A stretch of 54,326 bases of DNA from SICV01 sp964372375 (lineage in GTDB: Archaea > Nanobdellota > Nanobdellia > Pacearchaeales > GW2011-AR1), in the NCBI GenBank assembly GCA_964372375.1, contig CAYJQF010000002.1, positions 1-54,326 of the forward strand. Reading direction: 5' to 3'. Shown here piece after piece: positions 25,487 through 33,263 of this stretch (its first letter is position 1; the number at the start of each line of letters is the position of its first letter). The translations under genes and the position numbers were made by a program. The notes beneath the pieces are model-generated. The model saw nothing but the letters and a program-made list of their open reading frames with translations, was not told where the DNA came from and made no database searches.

Positions 25487-25507
25487 TATTCGCTTGATGC
25501 GTTTTGT

Positions 25508-26026
25508 ATGTTTGAGGCTGGTAATCGGGAATTGTATCGGGCGAGCAACATTCTTTCTGAAAAAGCATTAGTGGAAAAAATACGAGCAATGAAAGCTGAA
25601 GGAAAGAAAATTGGGATGTGCACGGGCAGTTTTGACCTGCTCCATCCCGGACACCTCACTCATTTGTGTTCGGCAAAGACATATTGTGATAGATTAGTGG
25701 TTGGTGTAGCGAATGATATATTTAGCGGTGCAAGAAGGCAGTCATCAGGGAGACCGATACTTCCCGACTATTTGCGCGCGTATATGGTCAGTAGATTGAA
25801 GCCAGTTGATTATGTGTTCTTAGAAGATGGCACGCCGCGCTTTCTCGAATTAGTACGGCCGCACTTTTTCATTAAAGGCCCTGATTACTCCCATGGAACA
25901 AACTCTCTTTTACAAGAACAAGAGCGAATGCTTGCTACCTGGGGAGGTCAGTTAGTGTATACAGCAGATGAAAAACTCTCTACGACTGACCTTATTACAC
26001 ATATTCAACAGTATGTGAAACTCTAG
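25508..26026 (+). CDS. Cytidylyltransferase-like protein (RfaE2/TagD type)
   Basis: A 172-residue nucleotidyltransferase of the cytidylyltransferase superfamily: GMCTGSFDLLHPGHLTHL with the HPGH motif, RPILPDYLRA and a late STTDLI in place of the usual STT or SST-x-I motif. The start at 25508 is chosen since a TATA box lies 25 bases upstream; a longer reading from 25415 would run through that promoter and into the divergent gene. It likely activates a sugar- or polyol-phosphate with CTP or ATP, parallel to the N-terminal half of the protein at 19.8 kb. Confidence 0.82.
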   Translation: MFEAGNRELYRASNILSEKALVEKIRAMKAEGKKIGMCTGSFDLLHPGHLTHLCSAKTYCDRLVVGVANDIFSGARRQSSGRPILPDYLRAYMVSRLKPVDYVFLEDGTPRFLELVRPHFFIKGPDYSHGTNSLLQEQERMLATWGGQLVYTADEKLSTTDLITHIQQYVKL

Positions 26027-26049
26027 TGATGAACTCTATGAAAAAACTG

Positions 26050-26124
26050 CAGAGTATCAGAGAAAAATTATAAATAGTATTAGCTTACACATCAATCTTG
26101 TTAGTATACTTAATTACCTTCTAG
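26050..26124. repeat. Intergenic element copy B
   Basis: Matches 22398-22474 with scattered mismatches and short gaps. Here it lies 90-160 bases upstream of the transketolase gene, before its TATA box. Confidence 0.5.
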
Positions 26125-26183
26125 AAGCTTTACCTTGAGGATAGTAAAGAGCAATAAAACAATTGTTCTTTCTCACCTAAATC

Positions 26184-26191
26184 TTTATAAG
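26184..26191 (+). promoter_or_regulatory. TATA box of the transketolase pair
   Basis: TTTATAAG centred 25.5 bases before the ATG at 26213. It fixes the start there rather than at the longer reading from 26135. Confidence 0.6.
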
Positions 26192-26212
26192 CGATTCTCT
26201 ATGTTCTTTACA

Positions 26213-26971
26213 ATGGAGTATAATGTTAAAAAGTTGGAAGCGCGAGCACAGCGACTGCGAAAAGAGGTGTTTGATTTTGCCAAAGAAACTGGATTAAAGC
26301 ATTTTGGAGGAAGTTTCTCATGCATTGAACTGCTGGTTGCCTTGCATAGAGCAGTAATGCAGCCAGATGATCGATTTATCTTAAGCAAGGGGCATGCGGC
26401 TCCTCCTTTGTATGTGCTTTTGAGGGAGCAAGGATATACTCCTGCTATTTCAGGGCACCCCGATTTAGATTTGGCGAATGGGATTCATGCGACGACTGGC
26501 AGTTTAGGCCATGGACTTCCCGCCGGCATTGGTATTGCATTTGCGCGAAAGCTGATGGATAAGCCAGGACATACCTATGTGCTCATGAGTGATGGAGAAT
26601 GCCAGGAAGGCACTACGTGGGAATCATTATTGCATGGCGCGCGTTTGGGTCTTGACAATTTGACTGCCATTATTGATTATAATAAAATTCAATCTTCTGA
26701 TAGGATAGAACACATTGTTCCTATTGAGCCGTTGGCTGATAAATTCAGGGCATTCAATTGGGAAGTGGGTGAGGTGAATGGGCATGCATTCGAAGAAATT
26801 ATTCCTCGGCTCAATCATAGAGGCAGCGGTACACCCTATATCGTGATTGCCCACACTGTTAAAGGGAAGGGAGTTAGTTTCATGCAAGACAGTGCTGCCT
26901 GGCATTCTGAAGCCCCTACAGGCACGCAATGGGAGCAGGCATACCGGGAAGTTTCAGGGGACGCTCGATGA
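26213..26971 (+). CDS. Transketolase, N-terminal (TPP-binding) subunit
   Basis: A 252-residue protein equal to the first domain of transketolase: SKGHAAPPLYVLL, TGSLGHGLPAGIGIA and the TPP/Mg motif SDGECQEGTTWE ... DYNKIQ. Archaea often carry transketolase as two genes. It transfers two-carbon ketol units between sugar phosphates. The stop overlaps the start of the second subunit (ATGA). Context of cytidylyltransferase, aldolase and carbamoyltransferase suggests service to sugar synthesis rather than the pentose pathway. Confidence 0.9.
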   Translation: MEYNVKKLEARAQRLRKEVFDFAKETGLKHFGGSFSCIELLVALHRAVMQPDDRFILSKGHAAPPLYVLLREQGYTPAISGHPDLDLANGIHATTGSLGHGLPAGIGIAFARKLMDKPGHTYVLMSDGECQEGTTWESLLHGARLGLDNLTAIIDYNKIQSSDRIEHIVPIEPLADKFRAFNWEVGEVNGHAFEEIIPRLNHRGSGTPYIVIAHTVKGKGVSFMQDSAAWHSEAPTGTQWEQAYREVSGDAR

Positions 26972-27468
26972 GATATGAATTTGGCAAAGTGATTGCTGAG
27001 CTTGCCGCCAGAGATAAGAGAATCCATTTGTTAATTGGGGATACAGGATACAAAATGTTTCCTGATTTTCTCAGACAGTTCCCTCTTTCAAAAAATCCTT
27101 TGGAAGATAGGCTTCATAATTTTGGCGTTTCAGAACAGAGCATGATTGGCATCGCAGGGGGCATGGCAATTGAAGGATTACAGCCGTGGGTATTTGCGAT
27201 TACTCCTTTCTTGATCGAACGTCCGTTTGAGCAGGTAAAAATTGCTGTTGATTCACAAAATGTGCCAGTGAAATTGGTCGGGTATTGTGATTATCCGGAA
27301 GAAGGACCAACGCATGAACTGATTACCCCTCGATTAGCAGATGTGTTTACAAACATTAGAGGATTCTATCCTACGAGTGCTGCAGAAACAAGGAGAGCAG
27401 TGTTAGAGGCGTATCATCATCCCGGACCGACGTTTATCAGCTTAAAGAAAGATAGAGAACGGATATAA
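26968..27468 (+). CDS. Transketolase pyrimidine-binding subunit lacking the C-terminal domain
   Basis: Only 166 residues, covering the Pyr domain: GDTGYKMFP, FGVSEQSMIGIAGGMAIEG (the Glu that activates the TPP aminopyrimidine), and YCDYPEEGPTHE with the His-containing loop. Ordinary split-transketolase second subunits run to about 300 residues because a third domain follows; here the reading frame stops after the Pyr domain at a clear TAA with no trace of that domain in the following 120 bases. It starts at 26968, overlapping the first subunit. Confidence 0.87.
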   Translation: MRYEFGKVIAELAARDKRIHLLIGDTGYKMFPDFLRQFPLSKNPLEDRLHNFGVSEQSMIGIAGGMAIEGLQPWVFAITPFLIERPFEQVKIAVDSQNVPVKLVGYCDYPEEGPTHELITPRLADVFTNIRGFYPTSAAETRRAVLEAYHHPGPTFISLKKDRERI

Positions 27469-27590
27469 ACGATTTCTGATAAAATAGAAAAGAAAAAAAC
27501 AGTTATCTCACACAACGACTTTGCTACTATAGTACAGATATCTCTTCTGTTTCTGCTGAAAGTATTATTTCTGTGAACAAATAACATCCA

Positions 27591-28256
27591 CTAGCCTCTA
27601 AAGACCTCGGCTGCTCGCACGTGCCTAAGCAAGGTTTCTGCTGCCCCTGCACCTGTTTGACCGAAGGTAATAATACCATCCTCATGCCCGCCCATGGAAA
27701 AAATGCACTGTTCCTTTACTGAAGTTTCTACAAAGAGGCGCTGTACTTCCTGAACCATTTCAGGCGTGCCATAGGGAACCTTGGAGTCAGTGCAAGGAAT
27801 ACCAAGAGCATATGCTTTCTGCCAGAGCAAAGGAGCATGTACGTGCAAGACAAAGCGCGCCTCGGGAACACAATCATACACGCTGGCATGGGTCATTGCT
27901 TCTGAAGAAGCACTTATTGGTCCTTTAACATGCACTTCATTCCGTTCTGGATAATAGGCGGTAACGATGGTATACTGTTCAGCAGAAAGCTGCTCTAAGC
28001 CGCCTGTTTGTGTGCCAGTAATGAAAAAAGTTCTTCTTCCTGGAGGTGCATCAAAGGGAGGAAGGCGCTGGCTCACATTGCCATAGCCTGCACCGCCATA
28101 CCTGCTTGGATCCTGTCCTATTAGTTTACCGTTGAATAATATTTGCCTGTAGTGATTCAATTCTATAATAGCTTGAGAAGGAAGCGGCTCTGCCTTGGTA
28201 AAAAGCTGGGTAAATTTGACGACTCCTTCCGCTTTTTTTACTTGTGTATTATTCAT
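27591..28256 (-). CDS. Class II aldolase/adducin-family protein
   Basis: A 221-residue zinc aldolase-like protein. GNVSQRLPP, then ISASSEAMTHASVYD, FVLHVHAP (metal His pair) and GGHEDGIITFG match the fuculose-/ribulose-phosphate aldolase group. Members join or split dihydroxyacetone phosphate and an aldehyde, or act as epimerases. The ATG at 28256 overlaps the end of the carbamoyltransferase gene by 8 bases, indicating an operon. The substrate may be a sugar made for the nearby glycan. Confidence 0.8.
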   Translation of the reverse strand: MNNTQVKKAEGVVKFTQLFTKAEPLPSQAIIELNHYRQILFNGKLIGQDPSRYGGAGYGNVSQRLPPFDAPPGRRTFFITGTQTGGLEQLSAEQYTIVTAYYPERNEVHVKGPISASSEAMTHASVYDCVPEARFVLHVHAPLLWQKAYALGIPCTDSKVPYGTPEMVQEVQRLFVETSVKEQCIFSMGGHEDGIITFGQTGAGAAETLLRHVRAAEVFRG

Positions 28257-30021
28257 ATGCTCTTTCCTCAGCATTTCTTTGCTTTTTCTCAAATAAATAG
28301 CTTCCTAGTAAGAGGTATCGTAAGGAAGAGTTTTCTACGGTATGCAACGCATCCTCCGGCGTGAGCACATTCGGCTCGCCATGTAAGTTGAAAGAGGTAT
28401 TAAGCAGTGCACCCGTGCCTGTCAGCCTGCTAAACTGTTTCAAGATTGCATAATACTCTGGATTATGCTCCTTGGATACTACTTGAGGCCTAAGTGTAAA
28501 ATCATATGGATGGATTGCAGCAGGAAGCTCTTTCTTGGCGGCGGCAGTTGCATTGAAGGTTATGATCATGTATGGAGTGGCAATCTTTTTTTTATTTCGG
28601 AAATACTTTTTTGCATGTGTATCTAGAATACTAGGAGTAAAGGGCATCCAGAAGTCCCTATCCTTAATAGTTTCATTTAATATTCGAATGGTATCGGGAT
28701 GGACAGGATTGGCAAGAATTGACCTGTTGCCTAGTGCACGAGCACCCCACTCGCTCCTTCCTGAACAGCGAGCAATAATTTCTCCCTGAGCAAGCAGCTT
28801 GGCAATGGTATGAGCGGGGTCTTTGAGTTTCTTAATGCGATACATTTTGGCAAGGTCTTTTCTGACTATGAGCCCTTCAATATAGTCATCGGAATATGCA
28901 GGGCCAAGATAGAGGTCAGTAAAAGGTTGGGGAGTAAAGGGAATGCCTTGCTTTTTACAAAGTAGTTTATAGCCGTACAGCGCTGCGCCAAATGCACTTG
29001 CTTCATCGCCGCAGCTGGGCATGATGAACAGGCTTTCCACCTCAGACAGTTCTGCAATCTTCTGATTTGCTTTCACATTCATGAACACTCCTCCGGAAAG
29101 TGCGATGTCGGTAATTCCTGTCTTCTTAATTGCTTTGGTAATCCATTCGACTGTTCGTTCTTCAACCAGCTTCTGCAGGGCTCCTGCAATGATGTCAAAG
29201 CGGACAAACCTCAGTTCTTTCTTGAAGAAATGATCTGCAAATTGTGTACTGAATGTAGCATTAAAAGTTAAAGTGTCATCAACATGAATAAGGTTCGACA
29301 GTTTAGGATAGAGCGCTGCGACTTTGTGCTCTTTCGCATAGGGAGCAAGTCCCATTACTTTAAACTCATGTTCTAAAGGTTTCATGCCTAGAAAAAGTGT
29401 CGCAAGCGCGTACAAATAACCCAATGAAGCAACTTTCTTTGTTCTTGCCAAGACAGTAAGATTTTTCCCATCGTAGACATTGACTGTTGCACACGTGCCC
29501 GAACCTTCCCCATCAAGCGTGAACACTAAGGTCTTTTTGTTTCTGGGCAGATTAAAGCACGGAGAAAATGCATGAGCAGCATGATGGTCAATAAGTGCTA
29601 TTTTAAGAGGAGAAATATGCAAGGCTTGTGCTAACTTGCAAGTAATTGCCTGCTTCATTCTCTCTTTTCTTGTGGAAAGCGATTCTTTTACCTGCTGATA
29701 GACCTGAAATGCCTGGGGAAATGAATAACCTAGATATGAAAAAACTCGTTTATGGATTGGCTTATTGGTATACGCTTCCATGAACTCCTTAGTAAAATCT
29801 TTCTTGCCAGTAACTGGATAATGATCATCAACAACGACTAGACCAATATTCTGCATGGTCAACTGGGCATGTTCAAGCAGATAGTGTATAGACTGGAATG
29901 GTACTCCATAATGATTTTTCAAGCGGGAGAAGCGCTCCTCGCTCACACAAGCAACCACTTTTCCGTCTTCCAGCAGTGCAGCGGTTGCATTATGCCCTAT
30001 ATTAAGTCCCAGGACGTGCAT
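28249..30021 (-). CDS. Carbamoyltransferase (NodU/TobZ family)
   Basis: A 590-residue O-carbamoyltransferase that uses carbamoyl phosphate and ATP. N-terminal Kae1-like domain: LGLNIGHNATAALL and CVSEERFSRLKNHYG; IDHHAAHAFSP with the metal-binding histidines; then LSGGVFMNV. The C-terminal YrdC-like part has GRSEWGARALGNRSILANP. Family members carbamoylate Nod factors, antibiotics and sugars. In this island it probably decorates a sugar. TTTAAA is centred 26.5 bases upstream of the start. Confidence 0.92.
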   Translation of the reverse strand: MHVLGLNIGHNATAALLEDGKVVACVSEERFSRLKNHYGVPFQSIHYLLEHAQLTMQNIGLVVVDDHYPVTGKKDFTKEFMEAYTNKPIHKRVFSYLGYSFPQAFQVYQQVKESLSTRKERMKQAITCKLAQALHISPLKIALIDHHAAHAFSPCFNLPRNKKTLVFTLDGEGSGTCATVNVYDGKNLTVLARTKKVASLGYLYALATLFLGMKPLEHEFKVMGLAPYAKEHKVAALYPKLSNLIHVDDTLTFNATFSTQFADHFFKKELRFVRFDIIAGALQKLVEERTVEWITKAIKKTGITDIALSGGVFMNVKANQKIAELSEVESLFIMPSCGDEASAFGAALYGYKLLCKKQGIPFTPQPFTDLYLGPAYSDDYIEGLIVRKDLAKMYRIKKLKDPAHTIAKLLAQGEIIARCSGRSEWGARALGNRSILANPVHPDTIRILNETIKDRDFWMPFTPSILDTHAKKYFRNKKKIATPYMIITFNATAAAKKELPAAIHPYDFTLRPQVVSKEHNPEYYAILKQFSRLTGTGALLNTSFNLHGEPNVLTPEDALHTVENSSLRYLLLGSYLFEKKQRNAEERAYE

Positions 30022-30044
30022 GAAAAAAGAGGTTTTTGAGAGAA

Positions 30045-30050
30045 TTTAAA
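30045..30050 (-). promoter_or_regulatory. TATA box of carbamoyltransferase-aldolase operon
   Basis: TTTAAA centred 26.5 bases before the ATG at 30021. Confidence 0.55.
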
Positions 30051-30128
30051 GATGTGTATGGTGTGTTAGTAGTGTAGAAAAGAAGAATATTTATAAAGGA
30101 ACTGCTCTGTCATGTAGTTGAGGGATGT

Positions 30129-31295
30129 ATGGAACCAGCAAATAAAGAAGCAAAACGGGGAAAATTTCAGAGCACGGCTAAATTGTTAGCGCATCCTGAG
30201 CAAGTGAATGCCTGGCTAGATGGGAAGAATCCGTTTCCAGTGATGGTTGATATGGATTTAACAAATGCGTGCAATCATATGTGCCCTTCGTGCGTCGGTT
30301 CCAGAAATAGAGAAAATGAGGCTATTCCTGTTGTTGATGACCTTCAAAGTTTTCAGCTTGACAATACCGCGATGCCTTTAGAGGTGGCAAAACGGCGTAT
30401 TGACGAGTTTGCTGAAGTGGGTGTACAGGCAATGATTTTCGGAGGAGGAGGCGATCCTACGATGCATCCGAATCTTGCAGAGATTGTACGCTATGTAAAA
30501 GGAAGAGGCATGGAAGTTGCAGTTAATACGAATGGTATGCGCCTTCTGCCTGAAGTGCAGGAAGCATTAACTGACTGCTGCACGTGGGTACGAATCAGTT
30601 TGGATGCTGATGGTCCTGCTATTTACAAAATTATGCACGGCATGCCTGAAGCAGGATTTAGAAAAACAGTAGCTAATATAGGCTCTCTCGTTACTACGCG
30701 TAATACCAAGGGGCAGGATCTGGTGATTGGACTAACCTATTTGCTCAAACCAGAAACACGGCCTGGCATCTACGGCGCTGCGGAACTTGCTAGACAGTTG
30801 GGAGTTAATTATATCCGTTTCAGGCCATTATTCAACTGGCACGGATTGAGAAACTTACAAGAAAAAGAAGCTACTGCTATCATGACAGAATTAGATCGCG
30901 CAAAAACACTTGAAACAGAGCAGTTTGAAGTGAGCTATCCCCAGGATAGACTGGCAGGCATGCTCACTACGCCTGAGCGGCATCACAAAAAGTGTTATAT
31001 TCCTCATTTTGTCACTTCGGTTAGTGCACATGGCTATTTGGCTCCCTGTTGCCTCATGAAAGGCAATCCTGCATTTAGCAAGCATGGTGACTTGAATGCA
31101 CGAAGCTTCAAAGACGTATGGAATGATCAAGCACGGCAAGCTGCCTGGGAAGACATAGATTTTAGCTATTGCCCTACTCCCTGTATGCAGGAAGGGAATA
31201 ATGAAGTGTTATGGGATATTAAGCAAGATTTTGTACAACATGGGCGTAGACCTGCACCACTCCAAGCTGATGTTCCTCATAAAAACTTCTTGTAG
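30129..31295 (+). CDS. Radical SAM/SPASM protein
   Basis: A 388-residue radical SAM enzyme with CNHMCPSC (C48, C52, C55), GGGGDPTMHPN on the second strand, and a SPASM-like C-terminus (HKKCYIPHF, APCCLMKGN, CPTPCMQ). This resembles sugar- and peptide-modifying members. TTTATAAA lies 35 bases upstream; a GAGGG ribosome-binding site precedes the ATG, so this mRNA has a short leader. An overlapping ATG at 30125 is out of frame. Confidence 0.85.
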   Translation: MEPANKEAKRGKFQSTAKLLAHPEQVNAWLDGKNPFPVMVDMDLTNACNHMCPSCVGSRNRENEAIPVVDDLQSFQLDNTAMPLEVAKRRIDEFAEVGVQAMIFGGGGDPTMHPNLAEIVRYVKGRGMEVAVNTNGMRLLPEVQEALTDCCTWVRISLDADGPAIYKIMHGMPEAGFRKTVANIGSLVTTRNTKGQDLVIGLTYLLKPETRPGIYGAAELARQLGVNYIRFRPLFNWHGLRNLQEKEATAIMTELDRAKTLETEQFEVSYPQDRLAGMLTTPERHHKKCYIPHFVTSVSAHGYLAPCCLMKGNPAFSKHGDLNARSFKDVWNDQARQAAWEDIDFSYCPTPCMQEGNNEVLWDIKQDFVQHGRRPAPLQADVPHKNFL

Positions 31296-31312
31296 TTAAG
31301 AAAGAATAGTCT

Positions 31313-32515
31313 CTAGTGTTGACGGCTTTTCCAGTAGCGGAGCACTCTCTGGAAGAACTGTTCGATGGCAGGAACCTGCTTTTCAGCAACCGCTTTCTCT
31401 CTGCCTCGCTCTATTTTTTTTACTAACTGTGCATAGTTCTGCTTCTTAATCAGTGCAGGAAGATTCGTATCAATGGTAATTCCCAGACCTGCACCGTACG
31501 TTTGAATGCTCCTGCCAATGTATTCGTGATTCGTGTAATAAATAATAGGCAATCCCGCTTCTAGATAAGTAGCAAATTTATTCCCCGTATCCAAGTGAAT
31601 TGACTTCGAGTTTGAATCGAAATAGCCGAGCCAGATGCCGTAATCATACTTCGCTATTTCGGGAATAAGCTGCTCCTGAGGCAATTGCTTGTGCAGATGG
31701 AAGTAGGGATGGTTTAACAGTTGAGCATACTCTTTCCTTTTTTCAGATTCTGTGCTCGTTAGTCCGATTGTTTTTCCATACAAATGCAAATGGATGTTCT
31801 GGTCAATGACCTGTTTAACGGTACGAATCCAAGAAGGCTCGATACCAATATGGCCGGTAAAGACAATATGGATTTCCCCGTCTTTCTTGGAAAGTTTTTC
31901 CTTGGAAGGGGGGATGAGCAAATCCTGGGAGCAATAGGGAACAAAATGAAATAACGGTGCTTGTATTTTCAGATTTTTACCAAGAACTGCTTCGTTGAGA
32001 TAGTCTAGCTTATTCTCAACTCCTTTGTACATGATGCCGTCGGCGTGTTCAAAGCAGTAGCGCTCTGCCTTCAATTCAAATGAGGGAACGCCTTCTTTTC
32101 TTGCATGGACAACATCCTGGTATACAAACGAGCGAAAATCCCAGGGAAAGTAAATGCACGGAACCTTTGCAAAATATTTGAGTGCAAGGAAGCAGAGCCA
32201 ATTGGGTGTAGAGCGAGCAATCACGAGGTACGGCTTGAGCCTGTGCACAGCAAGGAACGTTTTTACCAGAGCAGGAAACGTACGGATGCCGTGCATAAGT
32301 ATTTTTGGTAGAGAACGCAGGTTTAAACGGAAAAATGTTCCTTGAAAATCGAGTATGCGATCATAGGAGCCTTTCAGGAATGTATTGACAGAATCTTTGG
32401 TTAAACTAAGTAGTATTGTTTCGTAGCCTGCTTTTTGCAATGCTCGTGCAAACTTTGCCGGCGAGTCAGAGGGGCTGCCTTCAATAAAAAGAATTTGTTT
32501 TTTTTCTGGAGCCAT
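31313..32515 (-). CDS. Glycosyltransferase, GT4-like
   Basis: A 400-residue GT-B glycosyltransferase. The N-terminal part contains SPSDSPAKFARALQKAGYE, typical of GT4 acceptor domains; the C-terminal part has VFTGHIGIEPSW, KYDYGIWLGY and NKFATYLEAGLPIIY, the donor-binding region. No membrane helix except one hydrophobic stretch. It follows the methyltransferase gene by 9 bases, so the two form an operon. Confidence 0.78.
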   Translation of the reverse strand: MAPEKKQILFIEGSPSDSPAKFARALQKAGYETILLSLTKDSVNTFLKGSYDRILDFQGTFFRLNLRSLPKILMHGIRTFPALVKTFLAVHRLKPYLVIARSTPNWLCFLALKYFAKVPCIYFPWDFRSFVYQDVVHARKEGVPSFELKAERYCFEHADGIMYKGVENKLDYLNEAVLGKNLKIQAPLFHFVPYCSQDLLIPPSKEKLSKKDGEIHIVFTGHIGIEPSWIRTVKQVIDQNIHLHLYGKTIGLTSTESEKRKEYAQLLNHPYFHLHKQLPQEQLIPEIAKYDYGIWLGYFDSNSKSIHLDTGNKFATYLEAGLPIIYYTNHEYIGRSIQTYGAGLGITIDTNLPALIKKQNYAQLVKKIERGREKAVAEKQVPAIEQFFQRVLRYWKSRQH

Positions 32516-32524
32516 AGACTAGGG

Positions 32525-33211
32525 TTATTTCGGATTTGCTGCGATAGCGAGCAAGTAGTGTGTCATGGGCTTGAAACCAGCGTGTACGAGTGCATCATTC
32601 GCTCCGAGCATGAATACATTGTGAAACTTTCTGCCAAGCAATGTTTCAAGGCGTTCTGCAATAAAGGTATTGACATGACCTACTCTGCTTGTAGGTGAAG
32701 AATGCTTGTCAGCAGTCTTATTCGGCGTACCTACAATCGCAAATCCCGTCGGGCTCAGATTCCTGTAGAGTGTGCCAATAAATTCCTGCTCTTTTTTTCT
32801 AGGAATATGTTCAATCACATCCAAAGAAACGACTGCATCAAATGAGCCATAGTGTTGCCCAAGAAAGTCTCCCTGCTGAAATTTGAGATTAGGGAGCTTC
32901 AGGTGCTTTTGTGCCCAGCGAATGCCTGTTTTATCAAAATCTACTCCTAAAACCGACTTTGCAGCCTGAGCAAGCAGATAGGATCCTATTCCTTCATTGC
33001 ATCCTAGTTCTAGTACGTCCGCTTGCTTTCCTTCTAACATCCTCTTTGCAAAGTGATATCTTCCTAAGGTAAAGACAAGATGCCCGGTCTGGAGCTGTTC
33101 CTGAAAATACGGACCAAGCGGAAGATTTCCTTGGGGAAACTGGGCGCGTACACGTCCCCATTTTTCTTCTAAGTTTTGCTCCTGTGGTCTTGTTTTGAGC
33201 ATTGCCTTCAT
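32525..33211 (-). CDS. SAM-dependent methyltransferase
   Basis: A 228-residue class I methyltransferase with VLELGCNEGIGSYLL (motif I, near 66), VLGVDFD and DAVVSLDVIEHI (motif IV). The C-terminus, with TPNKTADKHSSPTSRVGHVN, resembles methyltransferases found in polysaccharide clusters. Start at 33211 is supported by TTTAAA 25.5 bases upstream. It probably methylates a sugar in the glycan made nearby. Confidence 0.85.
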   Translation of the reverse strand: MKAMLKTRPQEQNLEEKWGRVRAQFPQGNLPLGPYFQEQLQTGHLVFTLGRYHFAKRMLEGKQADVLELGCNEGIGSYLLAQAAKSVLGVDFDKTGIRWAQKHLKLPNLKFQQGDFLGQHYGSFDAVVSLDVIEHIPRKKEQEFIGTLYRNLSPTGFAIVGTPNKTADKHSSPTSRVGHVNTFIAERLETLLGRKFHNVFMLGANDALVHAGFKPMTHYLLAIAANPK

Positions 33212-33233
33212 ACACGTGCCAAGGAATGGTGCT

Positions 33234-33239
33234 TTTAAA
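33234..33239 (-). promoter_or_regulatory. TATA box of methyltransferase-GT4 operon
   Basis: TTTAAA centred 25.5 bases before the start at 33211. Confidence 0.55.
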
Positions 33240-33263
33240 CTTTATTATTGTGGAAAAACCAGG

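Noticed and set aside
25415..25507. Longer start for the cytidylyltransferase
   Set aside because: It would run through the shared TATA box and into the divergent HIT-like gene; the conserved domain begins after 25508.
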